Source of the DNA: Rhizobiales bacterium Y(2018)
GTDB taxonomy: Bacteria > Pseudomonadota > Alphaproteobacteria > Rhizobiales > Aestuariivirgaceae
Length of the DNA stretch: 64,000 bases
Reading direction: 5' to 3'
NCBI GenBank assembly: GCA_005502925.1
Contig: SCPD01000013.1
Coordinates: forward strand, 124,001 to 188,000
Shown: piece by piece, positions 1-8,847 of the stretch
Layout: each line of letters starts with the position of its first letter
Position numbering within the stretch: position 1 is the first letter of the stretch
Notes under the pieces: model-generated
What the model was told of the DNA's origin: nothing
Seen by the model: the letters and a program-made list of their open reading frames with translations, nothing else
Databases searched by the model: none
Program-made: the position numbers and the translations under genes

Positions 1-1
1 C

Positions 2-484
2 AAGACCGGCGACACGATCGTCAAGGTCGGCGCCGACGAGATCAGCGATCCGCGTGACCTCGCCAAGAAGGTGGCCCGCTACGCGCCCGGCAAGTCGGTC
101 GATGTGACGATCATGCGCAACGGCAAGAGCATGGTCGTTCCGGTCGAGCTCGGCAAGATGCCCGGCGAGAAGCAGGAATTGGCCAGCGCCGACACCGCCT
201 CTCCCGAGCGTGGCCTGGCCGAGCTCGGCGTGCGCCTGGCGCCCGCCGAGGACGGCGCCGGGGTCAAGGTGATCGACGTGAAGCCGGGCAGTGCGGCGGA
301 AGACCGCGGCATCCGCGCCGGCGACGTGATCCTCGAAGTGGCCGGCAAGGAAGTCCATGAGCCCTCCGACGTCAAGGCCGCACTCCAGGCCGCGGCGAAG
401 AGCTCGAGCAAGCAGGTTGTGATGCTGATCCGGTCGGGGGACAATCAGCGTTTCATCGCTTTGCCGGGCGCCGGCAAGGGCTGA
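2..484 (+). CDS. Do/DegP-family serine endoprotease, C-terminal part (partial)
   Basis: Only the last 160 codons are present; the gene enters from the left edge in frame 2 and stops with TGA at 482-484. What remains are PDZ-type domains. The end of PDZ1 shows TGDTIVKVGADEISD. A complete second PDZ follows, with GVRLAP, then VKPGSAAEDRGIRAGDVIL and a terminal beta strand. This is the C-terminal architecture of periplasmic HtrA/DegP proteases, which degrade or refold misfolded envelope proteins. The catalytic domain (His-Asp-Ser) lies outside the window, so activity cannot be judged. It precedes a two-component pair in the same direction, an order common in Rhizobiales. Family assignment is firm; the exact paralogue (DegP or DegQ) is not decidable. 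Confidence 0.85.
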   Translation, partial: KTGDTIVKVGADEISDPRDLAKKVARYAPGKSVDVTIMRNGKSMVVPVELGKMPGEKQELASADTASPERGLAELGVRLAPAEDGAGVKVIDVKPGSAAEDRGIRAGDVILEVAGKEVHEPSDVKAALQAAAKSSSKQVVMLIRSGDNQRFIALPGAGKG

Positions 485-556
485 GTTGAGTTAGCGTCTC
501 GTGCGATGCTTGAGTGTCACACTCTCTCCCCCCGCTCCCGTGTGACATTCCAGGTG

Positions 557-585
557 GCGGAGACAGGGTTAACCCCTGTCTCCGC
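557..585. terminator. Perfect 12-bp stem-loop between degP-like gene and response regulator
   Basis: GCGGAGACAGGG at 557-568 pairs perfectly with CCCTGTCTCCGC at 574-585 across the loop TTAAC. There is no T-run after it, so it is not a canonical intrinsic terminator. It could end or attenuate the protease transcript, stabilise a 3' end, or be an operator for the regulator just downstream. Its symmetry is directly visible; its role is inferred. Confidence 0.5.
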
Positions 586-639
586 TCCCCAAGACCGAGG
601 AAATGAAAGCAGAGAGGGGCTTTTCCTGAGGATAAAGTC

Positions 640-1374
640 ATGCAAGTGATGACCAACAGCAACTCCAAGCCAACCACACCCGGCAATGATCTGGAAACCA
701 TGCGCATCCTGGTGATCGAGGATGATCGAGAAGCCGCCACCTGGCTCCTGAAAGGGCTGGCCGAGAGCGGTCATGTCGCCGACCACGCCGCCGACGGCGA
801 GGAGGGCTTGGCTTTGGCGCGCGAGCGGGTCCACGACGTTCTGATCGTCGACCGCATGCTGCCCAAGCTCGACGGTCTCTCCATCATCCAGACCTTGCGC
901 GCCGAAGGCGTCACCGCGCCGGTCCTGATCCTGAGCGCGCTCGGCGATGTCGACGAGCGGGTCAAGGGCCTCAGAGCCGGCGGCGACGACTATCTCGCCA
1001 AGCCTTACGCCTTTTCCGAGCTGCTCGCCCGCATCGAGGGCCTGTCGCGCCGCCGCCACCAGGAGCCGCAGCAGACCAAGCTCAAGGCCGCCGATCTCGA
1101 AATGGATCTCCTGACCCGCACGGTGGTGCGGTCGGGCCGGCCGATCATCCTGCAGCCGCGTGAATTCAAGCTGCTCGAATATCTCATGCGCAATGCCGGC
1201 CATGTGGTGACGCGCACCATGCTGCTGGAGAATGTCTGGGATTATCATTTCGATCCGCAGACCAATGTCATCGACGTCCATGTGTCGCGCCTGCGCGGCA
1301 AGATCGACAAGGGCTTCGACGAGCCGATCCTGCAGACGGTGCGTGGTGCCGGTTACATGATCCGATTGGCATAG
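640..1374 (+). CDS. OmpR-family two-component response regulator
   Basis: A 244-residue DNA-binding response regulator. The receiver domain begins after a short leader at MRILVIEDD; the phospho-acceptor is Asp71 in VLIVDRMLPK, and the conserved Lys is in LAKPYAF. The C-terminal half is a winged-helix OmpR/PhoB domain (LQPREFKLLEYLMRN, VIDVHVSRLRGKID, VRGAGYMI). The start at 640 is favoured by GAGGA at 628-632; an internal ATG at 700 would trim the leader to the domain edge. The next gene is a histidine kinase on the same strand 34 bases on, almost certainly the cognate sensor. The stimulus is unknown, but adjacency to an envelope protease suggests envelope stress (inference). Confidence 0.93.
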   Translation: MQVMTNSNSKPTTPGNDLETMRILVIEDDREAATWLLKGLAESGHVADHAADGEEGLALARERVHDVLIVDRMLPKLDGLSIIQTLRAEGVTAPVLILSALGDVDERVKGLRAGGDDYLAKPYAFSELLARIEGLSRRRHQEPQQTKLKAADLEMDLLTRTVVRSGRPIILQPREFKLLEYLMRNAGHVVTRTMLLENVWDYHFDPQTNVIDVHVSRLRGKIDKGFDEPILQTVRGAGYMIRLA

Positions 1375-1408
1375 TGCGACGGGAGCCCTTGCGCGCTATC
1401 ATGACCCC

Positions 1409-2827
1409 ATGAGCCCGCCGCACCAGTCTTCCAATCATTCGAGCTATTGGAAGCTATTCCATACGTCGACCTTCAGGCTGTCGGCCGTCTATCTGATCGT
1501 CTTCATCCTGTCGGTGGGGGCGATCCTCGCTTACATCTACTGGAACACGGCGGGACTTCTCGAGCGCCAGACCGACGAGACGATCCGCGCCGAGGTGCAG
1601 GGCCTCGCCGACCAGTACCGCATCCGCGGCCTCGACGGCGTCCTCGACACGGTGCGCCGGCGCTCGAGCGACGAATCGGGCTCGATCTATTTGCTCACCA
1701 CGCCGGAAGGCGTGCGCATGGCGGGCAACCTCGTCTCCGTCCCGGACGAAATCGCCATCGAGGATTCGGGCTGGACCGAATTCCCCTTCAATGTGAAGAC
1801 CAGCACCGGCACCGAGCCGCACCGGGCGCGCGCCTATTACACCGAGCTTCCCGGCGAGAATGTCCTGGTGGTCGGCCGCGATATCGAGGACATGCGGCAA
1901 TTCGCGACCATCATCCGCAACACGCTCATCACCGGCACGCTGATCGCGCTCGTGCTCGGCATCGGCGGCGGCCTGCTGACGAGCCGCAACTTCCTGCGCC
2001 GGGTCGACGCCATCACCGACGCCAGCCGCTCGATCATGCGGGGTGATCTTTCTGGCCGCATGCCGGTGCAGGGCACCGGCGACGAGCTCGACCGCCTGGC
2101 GTCCTCGCTCAACCAGATGCTCGACCAGATCGAGCGGCTGATGCGCGGCATGCAGGAGGTGTCGAGCAATGTGGCGCATGACTTGCGCACGCCTTTGACC
2201 CGCATCAAGGCGCGCGCCGAATCGGCCCTGCGCTCGGGCGCCGAGGGCGACTTCAAGGCGGCGCTCGAGCAGACGATCGATGAATCCGACCGCCTGCTGC
2301 AGACCTTCACCGCGCTGCTGTCGATCGCCAAGGCGGAATCGGGCCAGTCGCGCGAGGGCCTGCAGCCGGTCGATGCCGCCGTCATCCTCAACGAGGTGGC
2401 GGAGCTCTATGAGCCTTTCGCCGAGGACCAGGGCGGCAGCCTCAAGACCGATATTTCGGGCGAGCTCAATGTGCGCGCCAATCGCCAGCTGCTCGCCCAG
2501 GCGATCAGCAATCTCGTCGACAACGCGCTCAAATATGGCGAGTCGCCGGCCAGCGGTTTTCCGGAAATCCGTGTCACCGGCGGTATCGTGGGCGACGATG
2601 CGGTGATCACCGTCAGCGACCGCGGCCGCGGTGTCGCGCCCGAGGACCGCCAGCATGTGCTGGAGCGCTTCGTCCGCCTCGATGAAAGCCGTTCCAGGCC
2701 CGGCAACGGGCTGGGCTTGAGCCTCGTCGCCGGCGTCATGAAGCTGCATGACGGACGGGTGCTGCTGGAAGACAACGGACCCGGCCTCAAGGTCAAGCTG
2801 GTTCTGCCGCGGCTTCAGGCGGCTTAA
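1409..2827 (+). CDS. HAMP-domain sensor histidine kinase
   Basis: A 472-residue inner-membrane sensor kinase. TM1 is near residues 23-45 (LSAVYLIVFILSVGAILAYI) and TM2 near 168-190 (ITGTLIALVLGIGGG). They bracket a periplasmic sensor domain of about 120 residues. A HAMP linker follows, then the HisKA box VAHDLRTPLTRI with phospho-acceptor His257. The HATPase domain has N-box NLVDNALKYGE, G1 DRGRGV and G2 NGLGLSL. It is transcribed with the preceding OmpR-type regulator, so the two form a cis-encoded pair. The ligand cannot be read from the sequence. Length and architecture are normal for the family. Confidence 0.93.
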   Translation: MSPPHQSSNHSSYWKLFHTSTFRLSAVYLIVFILSVGAILAYIYWNTAGLLERQTDETIRAEVQGLADQYRIRGLDGVLDTVRRRSSDESGSIYLLTTPEGVRMAGNLVSVPDEIAIEDSGWTEFPFNVKTSTGTEPHRARAYYTELPGENVLVVGRDIEDMRQFATIIRNTLITGTLIALVLGIGGGLLTSRNFLRRVDAITDASRSIMRGDLSGRMPVQGTGDELDRLASSLNQMLDQIERLMRGMQEVSSNVAHDLRTPLTRIKARAESALRSGAEGDFKAALEQTIDESDRLLQTFTALLSIAKAESGQSREGLQPVDAAVILNEVAELYEPFAEDQGGSLKTDISGELNVRANRQLLAQAISNLVDNALKYGESPASGFPEIRVTGGIVGDDAVITVSDRGRGVAPEDRQHVLERFVRLDESRSRPGNGLGLSLVAGVMKLHDGRVLLEDNGPGLKVKLVLPRLQAA

Positions 2828-2889
2828 GCCTTTACTTCTCGCTGAAACCCTCTAGAAAGCGCCTCCCCGCGAAAAAGGAGGAGGTGAAG

Positions 2890-3681
2890 ATGGAGCGCAG
2901 CGACGTTGCGAAACATTGGGAAACCAATGCCGAAACCTGGACCCGTCATGCCCGCGCCGGCTACGACGTCTATCGCGACATCCTGAACACGCCGGCCTTT
3001 CTGGCAATGCTGCCGGATATCGACGGCCTCATCGGTCTCGACGTCGCCTGCGGCGAGGGCTCCAATACACGCGAGCTCGCCAGGTGCGGTGCGAAGATGC
3101 AGGCGATCGACATCGCGCCGACCTTCATCCGCCATGCGCAGGAAGTCGAGGCCAAGGATCCGCTCGGTATCAATTTCCAGTACGGCGACGGCATGGACAT
3201 TCCCTTCGCCGATCAGAGCTTCGATTTCGCCACGTCGTTCATGGCGCTGATGGATATGCCGGACCAGGGCAGGGTGCTCGGCGAGATCGCGCGTGTGCTG
3301 CGTCCCGGTGGATTCCTGCAATTCTCCATCCTGCATCCCTGCTTCGTGCCGCCTTACCGCAAGACCTTGCGCGAGCCGGACGGGACGGTGCGCGCCGTCG
3401 AGGTGGCCGGCTATTTCGACGCCATCGACGGCGAGGTCGAGCGCTGGTGGTTCTCTTCCGCCCCCAAGGAGGAGCGCGATAAGGTCGAGGCTTTTTCGGT
3501 GCCGCGTTTTCACCGCACCTTGAGCCAGTGGGTGAGCTTCATCCGCGGCGCCGGCCTGACGATCGAGGAACTGGGCGAGCCCACAGCCGATCACGAAACC
3601 GCCGCCGCTTTTCCGACCGTGGCCGATACCCGTGTCACCCCGATCTTCCTGCACTTTCGGGTGCGGAAACCGGTTCAATAG
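2890..3681 (+). CDS. Class I SAM-dependent methyltransferase
   Basis: A protein of about 263 residues with a Rossmann methyltransferase core (Methyltransf_11/25 type). Motif I is GLDVACGEGSNTREL near residue 48, acidic motif II is MQAIDIAP, and a later LRPGGFLQFS strand is typical of these enzymes. The substrate is not identifiable. ATG 2890 is preferred over GTG 2884 because the purine-rich AGGAGGAGG at 2876-2884 is then correctly spaced. It stands between the two-component pair and glnE, 83 bases before the latter, with a GC-rich hairpin in that gap. Confidence 0.85.
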   Translation: MERSDVAKHWETNAETWTRHARAGYDVYRDILNTPAFLAMLPDIDGLIGLDVACGEGSNTRELARCGAKMQAIDIAPTFIRHAQEVEAKDPLGINFQYGDGMDIPFADQSFDFATSFMALMDMPDQGRVLGEIARVLRPGGFLQFSILHPCFVPPYRKTLREPDGTVRAVEVAGYFDAIDGEVERWWFSSAPKEERDKVEAFSVPRFHRTLSQWVSFIRGAGLTIEELGEPTADHETAAAFPTVADTRVTPIFLHFRVRKPVQ

Positions 3682-3688
3682 ACCTTCT

Positions 3689-3716
3689 CCCCTCTCCCTC
3701 TTCGAGGGGCGAGGGG
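3689..3716. repeat. GC-rich TTCG-loop hairpin, REP-like or terminator
   Basis: CCCCTCTCCCT and AGGGGCGAGGGG (3705-3716) form a stem with about 10 paired positions around a TTCG-containing loop. It lies just after the methyltransferase stop. The sequence style matches dispersed rhizobial palindromes rather than a Rho-independent terminator, since no T-run follows. Confidence 0.45.
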
Positions 3717-3764
3717 AATGCGCAAATAGCTGCACATGTGATTGCTCTGCGCTAGAAGGGCTCC

Positions 3765-6641
3765 ATGACCGATGCCCTCGCCGTTCTTCCCCCGCCTTTG
3801 GACCTGGACACTGTCGACCGCGCCTGGATGGATCTGCGTGGGACGGGGACCGATCTGGCGACATTCGAGGCGAAGCGGCCGCTCGTCGATGCGGTTTTCG
3901 GCGGCTCGCCTTTCCTGCGCGATCTCGTTCTGCGCGATAGTGATTTCGCCGGCCGCATCCTGGTGACCGATCCGGACCGCATGCTGGCCGAGCTCATCGA
4001 CGGCCTCGGGGCCGAGGTCGCGGATGAGCCGGAGATGCGCCGGCTCTTGCGCAAGACGAGGGGGCGCGCCGCGCTCACCATTGCGCTCGCCGATCTGAGC
4101 GGTGTCTGGTCGCTCGATCAGGTGACCGACGCCTTGACCCGCTTTGCCGAGGCGATGCTCAACGCCGCGGTCGAGTGGCTCCTCGCCGATCAGCGCCGTG
4201 CCGGCAAGCTTCTCTCGGCGACCGGCGAAGAGTCGAGCTACACCATTCTCGGCATGGGCAAGTTCGGCGCCCATGAGCTCAATTATTCGAGCGATATCGA
4301 TCTCATCGTTCTCTACGACCCGCAGACGGCGCGGCTTGCCGAGGGAGTCGATCCGTCGACCTTCTTCGTGCGCATCACCAAAAGGCTGGTGGTGCTGCTC
4401 CAGGACGTCACCGAGGACGGCTATGCCTTCCGCGTCGATCTGAGATTGAGGCCCGATCCCCGCGCGACCCAGATCGCCATCTCGATCGAGGCGGCGGCGA
4501 TCTATTACGAGAATATGGGCCAGAACTGGGAGCGGGCCGCGATGATCAAGGCGCGCCCCGTCGCCGGCGATCTGGCGCTCGGCACCGAATTCCTTGAGCG
4601 GCTCCTTCCCTATATCTGGCGCAAATATCTCGATTTCGCGGCGATCGCCGACGTGCAGTCGCTCAAGCGCCAGATCCACGCGGTCAAAGGCCATGGCACG
4701 ATCGCGGTGCTCGGCCACAACATCAAGCTCGGCCGCGGCGGCATCCGCGAGATCGAGTTCTTCGTGCAGACCCAGCAGCTCATCGCCGGCGGGCGTAACC
4801 GCAAGCTGCGCGGCAGGCGTACCATCGACATGCTTGGCCAACTCGCCGAAGCGAAATGGATCTCGCCCGAGGCGGCGCGCGAGCTGAGCGAGGCCTATCG
4901 CTATCTGCGCACCATCGAGCATCGCATCCAGATGGTCGCCGACGAGCAGACCCATACGCTGCCCGAGGATGAAGAGGCCTTTGCCCGCCTGGCGCGTTTT
5001 TCCGGCTACGCCGACGCGGCTGCCTTCGAGGCGGAGCTGCGCGCCACATTCGAATTGGTGCAGGGCCATTATGCGGCGCTCTTCAAGGATGCCGAGGACC
5101 TCGGCACCGAAGGCGGCAGCCTCGTCTTCACCGGCGGCGAGGACGATCCCGAGACACTCGAGACCTTGATCGGCATGGGCTTCAAGCGGGCGAGCGAGAT
5201 CGCCGCGATGATCCGGAGCTGGCATTTCGGCCGCTATTCGGCGACGCGCAGCGCCAGGGCCCGCGAGCTTCTGACCGAGATCATGCCGGCGCTCCTCACC
5301 TCGCTCGCCAAAAGCGGCGATGCCGACCAGGCCTTCATCGCCTTCGACCGCTTCCTTGCCGGCCTGCCGGCGGGCGTCCAGCTCTTCTCGCTGCTCAAAT
5401 CCAATCCCGGCCTGCTCGATCTCATCGGCACCATTCTCGGCACCGCGCCGCGTCTCGCCCAGGAATTGAGCCATCGCCCCAAGGTGCTCGACGCGGTGCT
5501 CGATCCGGGCTTCTTCGGCGCGCTGCCCAGGGCACCTGAGATCGCGAGCCTTGTTGCCGCGGCGACACCGCCCGGAACGCCGATCGATGAGGCGATCGAC
5601 CGGGTGCGCGTCGTCGCCAAGGAGCAGGCCTTCCGCATCGGCGTGCGCATCCTCTCGGAAACCGTGAGTGCGGCGGAAGCGGGCGGCGCCTTCTCCGATC
5701 TGGCTGACGTCGTACTGAGCCGCCTCCATGAGGCGGTGACCGCCGACATGATCGAGCGCCATGGCCTTGTGCCCGGCGGGCGCAGCGCCATCATCGCGAT
5801 GGGCAAGCTCGGCGGACGCGAGATGACGGCGGGCTCCGACCTCGATCTCATCTTGATCTTCGACCATGACAAGGACGCGGAGACCTCGGACGGCGCCCGC
5901 CCGCTCGCCGCCGGGCAATATTTCGCGCGCCTCACCCAGCGGTTCATTTCCGCCGTCACGGCGCCGACCGCCGAAGGCGTTCTTTATGAAGTGGACATGC
6001 GGCTGCGGCCCTCCGGCAACAAAGGGCCGGTGGCGACGAGCCTCGTGAGCTTCACCGACTATCACCGCAACCAGGCCTGGACCTGGGAAGGCCTCGCTTT
6101 GACCCGGGCGCGCGTCGTGGCGGGCGATCCGGGTCTCGCCGAGGAGCTGAAGGGAGCGATCGCCGAAGCCCTGTCGCGGCCGCGCGACGGCCTCAAGATC
6201 CTCACCGATGTGGTCGACATGCGCCGCATGATGCTCAAGGAGAATCCGCCTGATGGCCTGTGGGACATCAAGCGGACGCCGGGCGGCCTGGTCGATATCG
6301 AATTCATCGCCCAGTATCTCCAGATCACCCATGCCCATGAGACACCGAAGGTTCTCGCCGTCACCACCTTGCGGGCGCTCGAGCGCCTCGTGCAGGCGGG
6401 CTTCCTCAGCGAGGCGGACGGCAGCCGGCTCAAGGCGGCCTGTCTCGTCTATCAGCGCCTGACCCAGGTGTTGCGCCTCTGCGTCACCGGCCCCTATGAC
6501 CCGAAGCAGGTGCCGGCGGGACTCAACCGGCTGGTCGCTTCGGCCTCGGCCATGCCCGACATCGCCTCCGCCGAAGCGCTCATCACCGAGACGCAAGCCC
6601 AGGTGGCGGAACTGTTTTCCCGCCTCGTCGGGCCTTTGTGA
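3765..6641 (+). CDS. glnE: Bifunctional glutamine synthetase adenylyltransferase/adenylyl-removing enzyme
   Basis: 958 residues, the full length for GlnE. It adenylylates glutamine synthetase (switching it off) and removes AMP again under control of PII. Two nucleotidyltransferase halves are visible. The N-terminal deadenylylase has GMGKFGAHELNYSSDIDLIV starting at residue 163. The C-terminal adenylyltransferase has AMGKLGGREMTAGSDLDLIL starting near residue 678. Each carries the GxDxD metal-binding pair. GlnE helical linkers (IREIEFFVQTQQLIAGG; GGLVDIEFIAQYLQ) follow both halves. It acts in the cytoplasm in nitrogen control, which suits a genome with extensive purine-nitrogen catabolism. No damage is visible. 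Confidence 0.97.
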   Translation: MTDALAVLPPPLDLDTVDRAWMDLRGTGTDLATFEAKRPLVDAVFGGSPFLRDLVLRDSDFAGRILVTDPDRMLAELIDGLGAEVADEPEMRRLLRKTRGRAALTIALADLSGVWSLDQVTDALTRFAEAMLNAAVEWLLADQRRAGKLLSATGEESSYTILGMGKFGAHELNYSSDIDLIVLYDPQTARLAEGVDPSTFFVRITKRLVVLLQDVTEDGYAFRVDLRLRPDPRATQIAISIEAAAIYYENMGQNWERAAMIKARPVAGDLALGTEFLERLLPYIWRKYLDFAAIADVQSLKRQIHAVKGHGTIAVLGHNIKLGRGGIREIEFFVQTQQLIAGGRNRKLRGRRTIDMLGQLAEAKWISPEAARELSEAYRYLRTIEHRIQMVADEQTHTLPEDEEAFARLARFSGYADAAAFEAELRATFELVQGHYAALFKDAEDLGTEGGSLVFTGGEDDPETLETLIGMGFKRASEIAAMIRSWHFGRYSATRSARARELLTEIMPALLTSLAKSGDADQAFIAFDRFLAGLPAGVQLFSLLKSNPGLLDLIGTILGTAPRLAQELSHRPKVLDAVLDPGFFGALPRAPEIASLVAAATPPGTPIDEAIDRVRVVAKEQAFRIGVRILSETVSAAEAGGAFSDLADVVLSRLHEAVTADMIERHGLVPGGRSAIIAMGKLGGREMTAGSDLDLILIFDHDKDAETSDGARPLAAGQYFARLTQRFISAVTAPTAEGVLYEVDMRLRPSGNKGPVATSLVSFTDYHRNQAWTWEGLALTRARVVAGDPGLAEELKGAIAEALSRPRDGLKILTDVVDMRRMMLKENPPDGLWDIKRTPGGLVDIEFIAQYLQITHAHETPKVLAVTTLRALERLVQAGFLSEADGSRLKAACLVYQRLTQVLRLCVTGPYDPKQVPAGLNRLVASASAMPDIASAEALITETQAQVAELFSRLVGPL

Positions 6642-6731
6642 AATTCCTGTAAGAATCTCGCGACGGAAGTCTGCCGGGTGTTCCGTCTTTGTTTCGGGAG
6701 CTGATTCCCAGGAAAATAGTGGAGACCTGAA

Positions 6732-7181
6732 ATGACGACGAACGCAACTTCCGTTGCGGCGATGGCCGCGCTCATCCTGATGGGAGCCGCAGGAGCGGCT
6801 TTGGCAACCGAGCCGACCTTGCCCCGGGGCGAGCGCGCCTTCCAGCGCCTCGATGCCGACAGTGACGGCAAGGTATCGGTGAACGAGCTGAAACCCAAGG
6901 CCGTCAAGCGTTTCCTGCGCCTCGACGACGATCAGAACGGCACCGTGACCGCGGCCGAGATCGATACCTGGCTGAAGCGCGGCCTCGAGCGGCGCAAGGA
7001 GCGCATGCTGGGCCGGCTCGACCAGAACAAGGATGGCAGCGTGACACGCGATGAGGTTGACGCCTATATCGATGCTCTGTTCAATGGCGCCGATGGCGAC
7101 AAGGATGGCAGCCTGACGCTGGCGGAGATTCGCGAGAACTCCCAGAAGCGGTCGAGGCAGCGCGACGCCAGGAGCAATTGA
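6732..7181 (+). CDS. Exported EF-hand calcium-binding protein
   Basis: 149 residues starting with a Sec-type signal (hydrophobic AAMAALILMGAAGAALA, cleavage near residue 25-27). Four EF-hand-like loops follow: DADSDGKVSVNE, DDDQNGTVTAAE, DQNKDGSVTRDE and DGDKDGSLTLAE. Each has the Asp-rich DxDxDG pattern expected to bind calcium. The protein is therefore a probable periplasmic calcium sensor or buffer. It precedes an ECF sigma gene by 58 bases on the same strand, suggesting a shared regulatory unit. Function beyond calcium binding is not known. Confidence 0.85.
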   Translation: MTTNATSVAAMAALILMGAAGAALATEPTLPRGERAFQRLDADSDGKVSVNELKPKAVKRFLRLDDDQNGTVTAAEIDTWLKRGLERRKERMLGRLDQNKDGSVTRDEVDAYIDALFNGADGDKDGSLTLAEIRENSQKRSRQRDARSN

Positions 7182-7239
7182 GGATGAGCCGGCGCCGCAT
7201 CGGAAATGCGGGCCTTGCCAAAGGAAGCGACCGGGAGAC

Positions 7240-7839
7240 GTGTCGGCACGCAACACCGAGAATGACCTGTCCGGCGACCCGGACAGCACGCTCCTTGCTG
7301 CCGCTGCCGGCGGCGATGAGAAGGCATTCGCCGGCCTCGTCGAACGGCATTACGACCTAGTGCACCGCGTGGTCTGGCGGGTGACGTCAGGCCACGCGGA
7401 CAGCGCCGATATCGTCCAGGACGCCTTTCTGAAGCTGTGGAACAATCCGGGCCAGGTGCGCCAGGGGGGCGCCTTGCGCGGCTGGCTGATCCGGGTGGCG
7501 ACCAACCTCGCCATCGACCGGGCGCGGCGCAAGCAAGGCTCCAATATCGACGACCAGCCCGAAATCGAGGCTTCCGGTCCTGACGCCCTGGACCAGGTCC
7601 TGGGCGACCGGTCGGCCCGCGCCATAGAATCTGCTCTGGCCCGTCTGCCGGAGCGACAGCGTTTGGCCCTCTCGCTCGTCTATTATGAGAATATGAGTAA
7701 TATCGAGGCCGCCGCCTCCATGGAGATCAGCGTCGAAGCCATCGAGAGCCTGCTGGCCCGGGGCCGGCGGGCCTTGAAGGGCGATCTTAAGGACCGGTGG
7801 CGGGACCTGCTTGCCGATATCGGCGAGATGAGCCAATGA
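7240..7839 (+). CDS. ECF (sigma-70 family, group 4) RNA polymerase sigma factor
   Basis: 199 residues with sigma region 2 (FAGLVERHYDLVHRVVWRV, DIVQDAFLKLWNN) near residues 28-70. Region 4 (LPERQRLALSLVYYENMSN, then a recognition helix) lies near residues 130-185. Regions 1 and 3 are absent, as in ECF sigmas. The start is GTG 7240; no in-frame ATG gives a full region 2. The two following genes are a membrane-anchored small protein and a Spy/CnrX-like membrane protein with minimal spacing. This is the usual sigma/anti-sigma/sensor arrangement of metal or envelope stress ECF systems. The regulon cannot be seen. Confidence 0.92.
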   Translation: MSARNTENDLSGDPDSTLLAAAAGGDEKAFAGLVERHYDLVHRVVWRVTSGHADSADIVQDAFLKLWNNPGQVRQGGALRGWLIRVATNLAIDRARRKQGSNIDDQPEIEASGPDALDQVLGDRSARAIESALARLPERQRLALSLVYYENMSNIEAAASMEISVEAIESLLARGRRALKGDLKDRWRDLLADIGEMSQ

Positions 7840-7849
7840 GGAGGCTCTG

Positions 7850-8305
7850 ATGGACGCGATGAGGACGAGACTGGCAGAAGTTCTGGCCGCCTATGGCGCG
7901 GACCCGGCCCGCTGGCCTGCTTCCGAACGCGACCGGCTGCAGCCCTTGCTGGACAAGGAGCCCGGGCTCCTGGCCGAGGCGTCCGAGATCGACCGGGTGC
8001 TGGCCAAGGCCGTTCCCCCGGCGCCCTCTGCCCAGGGCAAGGCCCAGCTCCTCGCCCGGATCGCGCAGGAGAAGCCGAAGGTTAACGTCGTTCCCTTCGA
8101 GCCTGCCCGGGCCAGGCCCCGACCGTCGATCTGGTCCTGGGGCACCGCGGCGGCGCTCGCCGCCTCCTTCGCCTTCGGCATCTTCCTGGGCGGCAACACG
8201 AATTTCGGCAATTTCCGTTCCGACAGCGACGTGGTCGAGATCGACGACCCGATCGTGCTGACCGGCATCGACGACGCGCCCGACCTCCTGGAAGGGGGCG
8301 GTTGA
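7850..8305 (+). CDS. Small membrane-anchored protein, probable anti-sigma partner
   Basis: 151 residues. A cytosolic N-terminal segment (LAAYGADPARWPASERDRL) is followed by one transmembrane helix near residues 95-115 (WSWGTAAALAASFAFGIFLGG) and a short acidic periplasmic tail. This layout is common for the gene next to ECF sigmas in Alphaproteobacteria, and it lies 10 bases after the sigma stop. No zinc-binding anti-sigma motif (HxxxCxxC) is present. The anti-sigma role is therefore inferred from position and topology, not motif. The stop codon overlaps the next gene's ATG by one base, implying translational coupling. Confidence 0.72.
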   Translation: MDAMRTRLAEVLAAYGADPARWPASERDRLQPLLDKEPGLLAEASEIDRVLAKAVPPAPSAQGKAQLLARIAQEKPKVNVVPFEPARARPRPSIWSWGTAAALAASFAFGIFLGGNTNFGNFRSDSDVVEIDDPIVLTGIDDAPDLLEGGG

Positions 8306-8847
8306 TGACGGCGCCGGTCGACACGCCGCAGAAAGGTCGCTTCGCCAACTGGCCGCATTGGACGATGTTCCTGCTCGTCGCTTCGCTGGCGATCAATCTC
8401 CTGATCGCCGGCGCCATCGGCATGCGGTATTTTTCGCCTGAGCGGATGGAGCGCTGGAGCGGGGCAAGCTTCACCCAGCTGTTGCCGCGCGGCTTCCTCT
8501 CTGATCTGCCGGAGGAGCGCCGCCGCGAATTCCTCGACCTGCTCAAGAGCCGGCGCGAAGCCTTCCGCCAGTCGCGTCAGGAGATGACCGCCGCCGCCCA
8601 GCGTTTCGCTGACGCGCTCGAGCGCAATCCTTATGACGAGGCCGAGGCCAATAAGGCGATCGACGACTTCACCAGGCTCAGCACCGCGCTGGTCGACAGC
8701 GGCACGCTGGTGACGCGGCAGGTCGTCGAGAAGCTCACCCCCGAGGAGCGCGGGCTTCTCGCCAAGGCCGTGCGCGACCGCCTGGAGCGCATGCAGCAGC
8801 GCCGCAAGAAGTGGCAGGACAAGAACAGCCAGGACGACGCGGACTGA
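8305..8847 (+). CDS. Periplasmic heavy-metal sensor / Spy-CnrX-like protein
   Basis: About 180 residues. One N-terminal TM helix (residues 20-40, MFLLVASLAINLLIAGAIG) anchors a long helical periplasmic domain. That domain has a DLPEERRREFLDLL repeat and an LTPEERGLLAKAV motif typical of the CnrX/CpxP/Spy superfamily. CnrX-type proteins sense metals and signal to an ECF sigma through a membrane anti-sigma, matching the gene order here. The ATG at 8305 overlaps the preceding TGA. The metal ligands of CnrX are not clearly conserved, so a general chaperone or envelope sensor is equally possible. Confidence 0.75.
   Translation: MTAPVDTPQKGRFANWPHWTMFLLVASLAINLLIAGAIGMRYFSPERMERWSGASFTQLLPRGFLSDLPEERRREFLDLLKSRREAFRQSRQEMTAAAQRFADALERNPYDEAEANKAIDDFTRLSTALVDSGTLVTRQVVEKLTPEERGLLAKAVRDRLERMQQRRKKWQDKNSQDDAD

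Noticed and set aside
3675-7289. 1204-codon open frame antisense to glnE and the EF-hand gene
   Set aside because: It mirrors strongly coding GC-rich plus-strand genes. Its composition is Arg/Gly/Asp/His-rich without domains, and it runs across gene boundaries. It is a frame shadow.
8305-8847. Assignment as a true CnrX metal sensor
   Set aside because: The superfamily fold is likely, but the His/Glu/Met metal ligands of CnrX were not recognised, so only the broad family is given.
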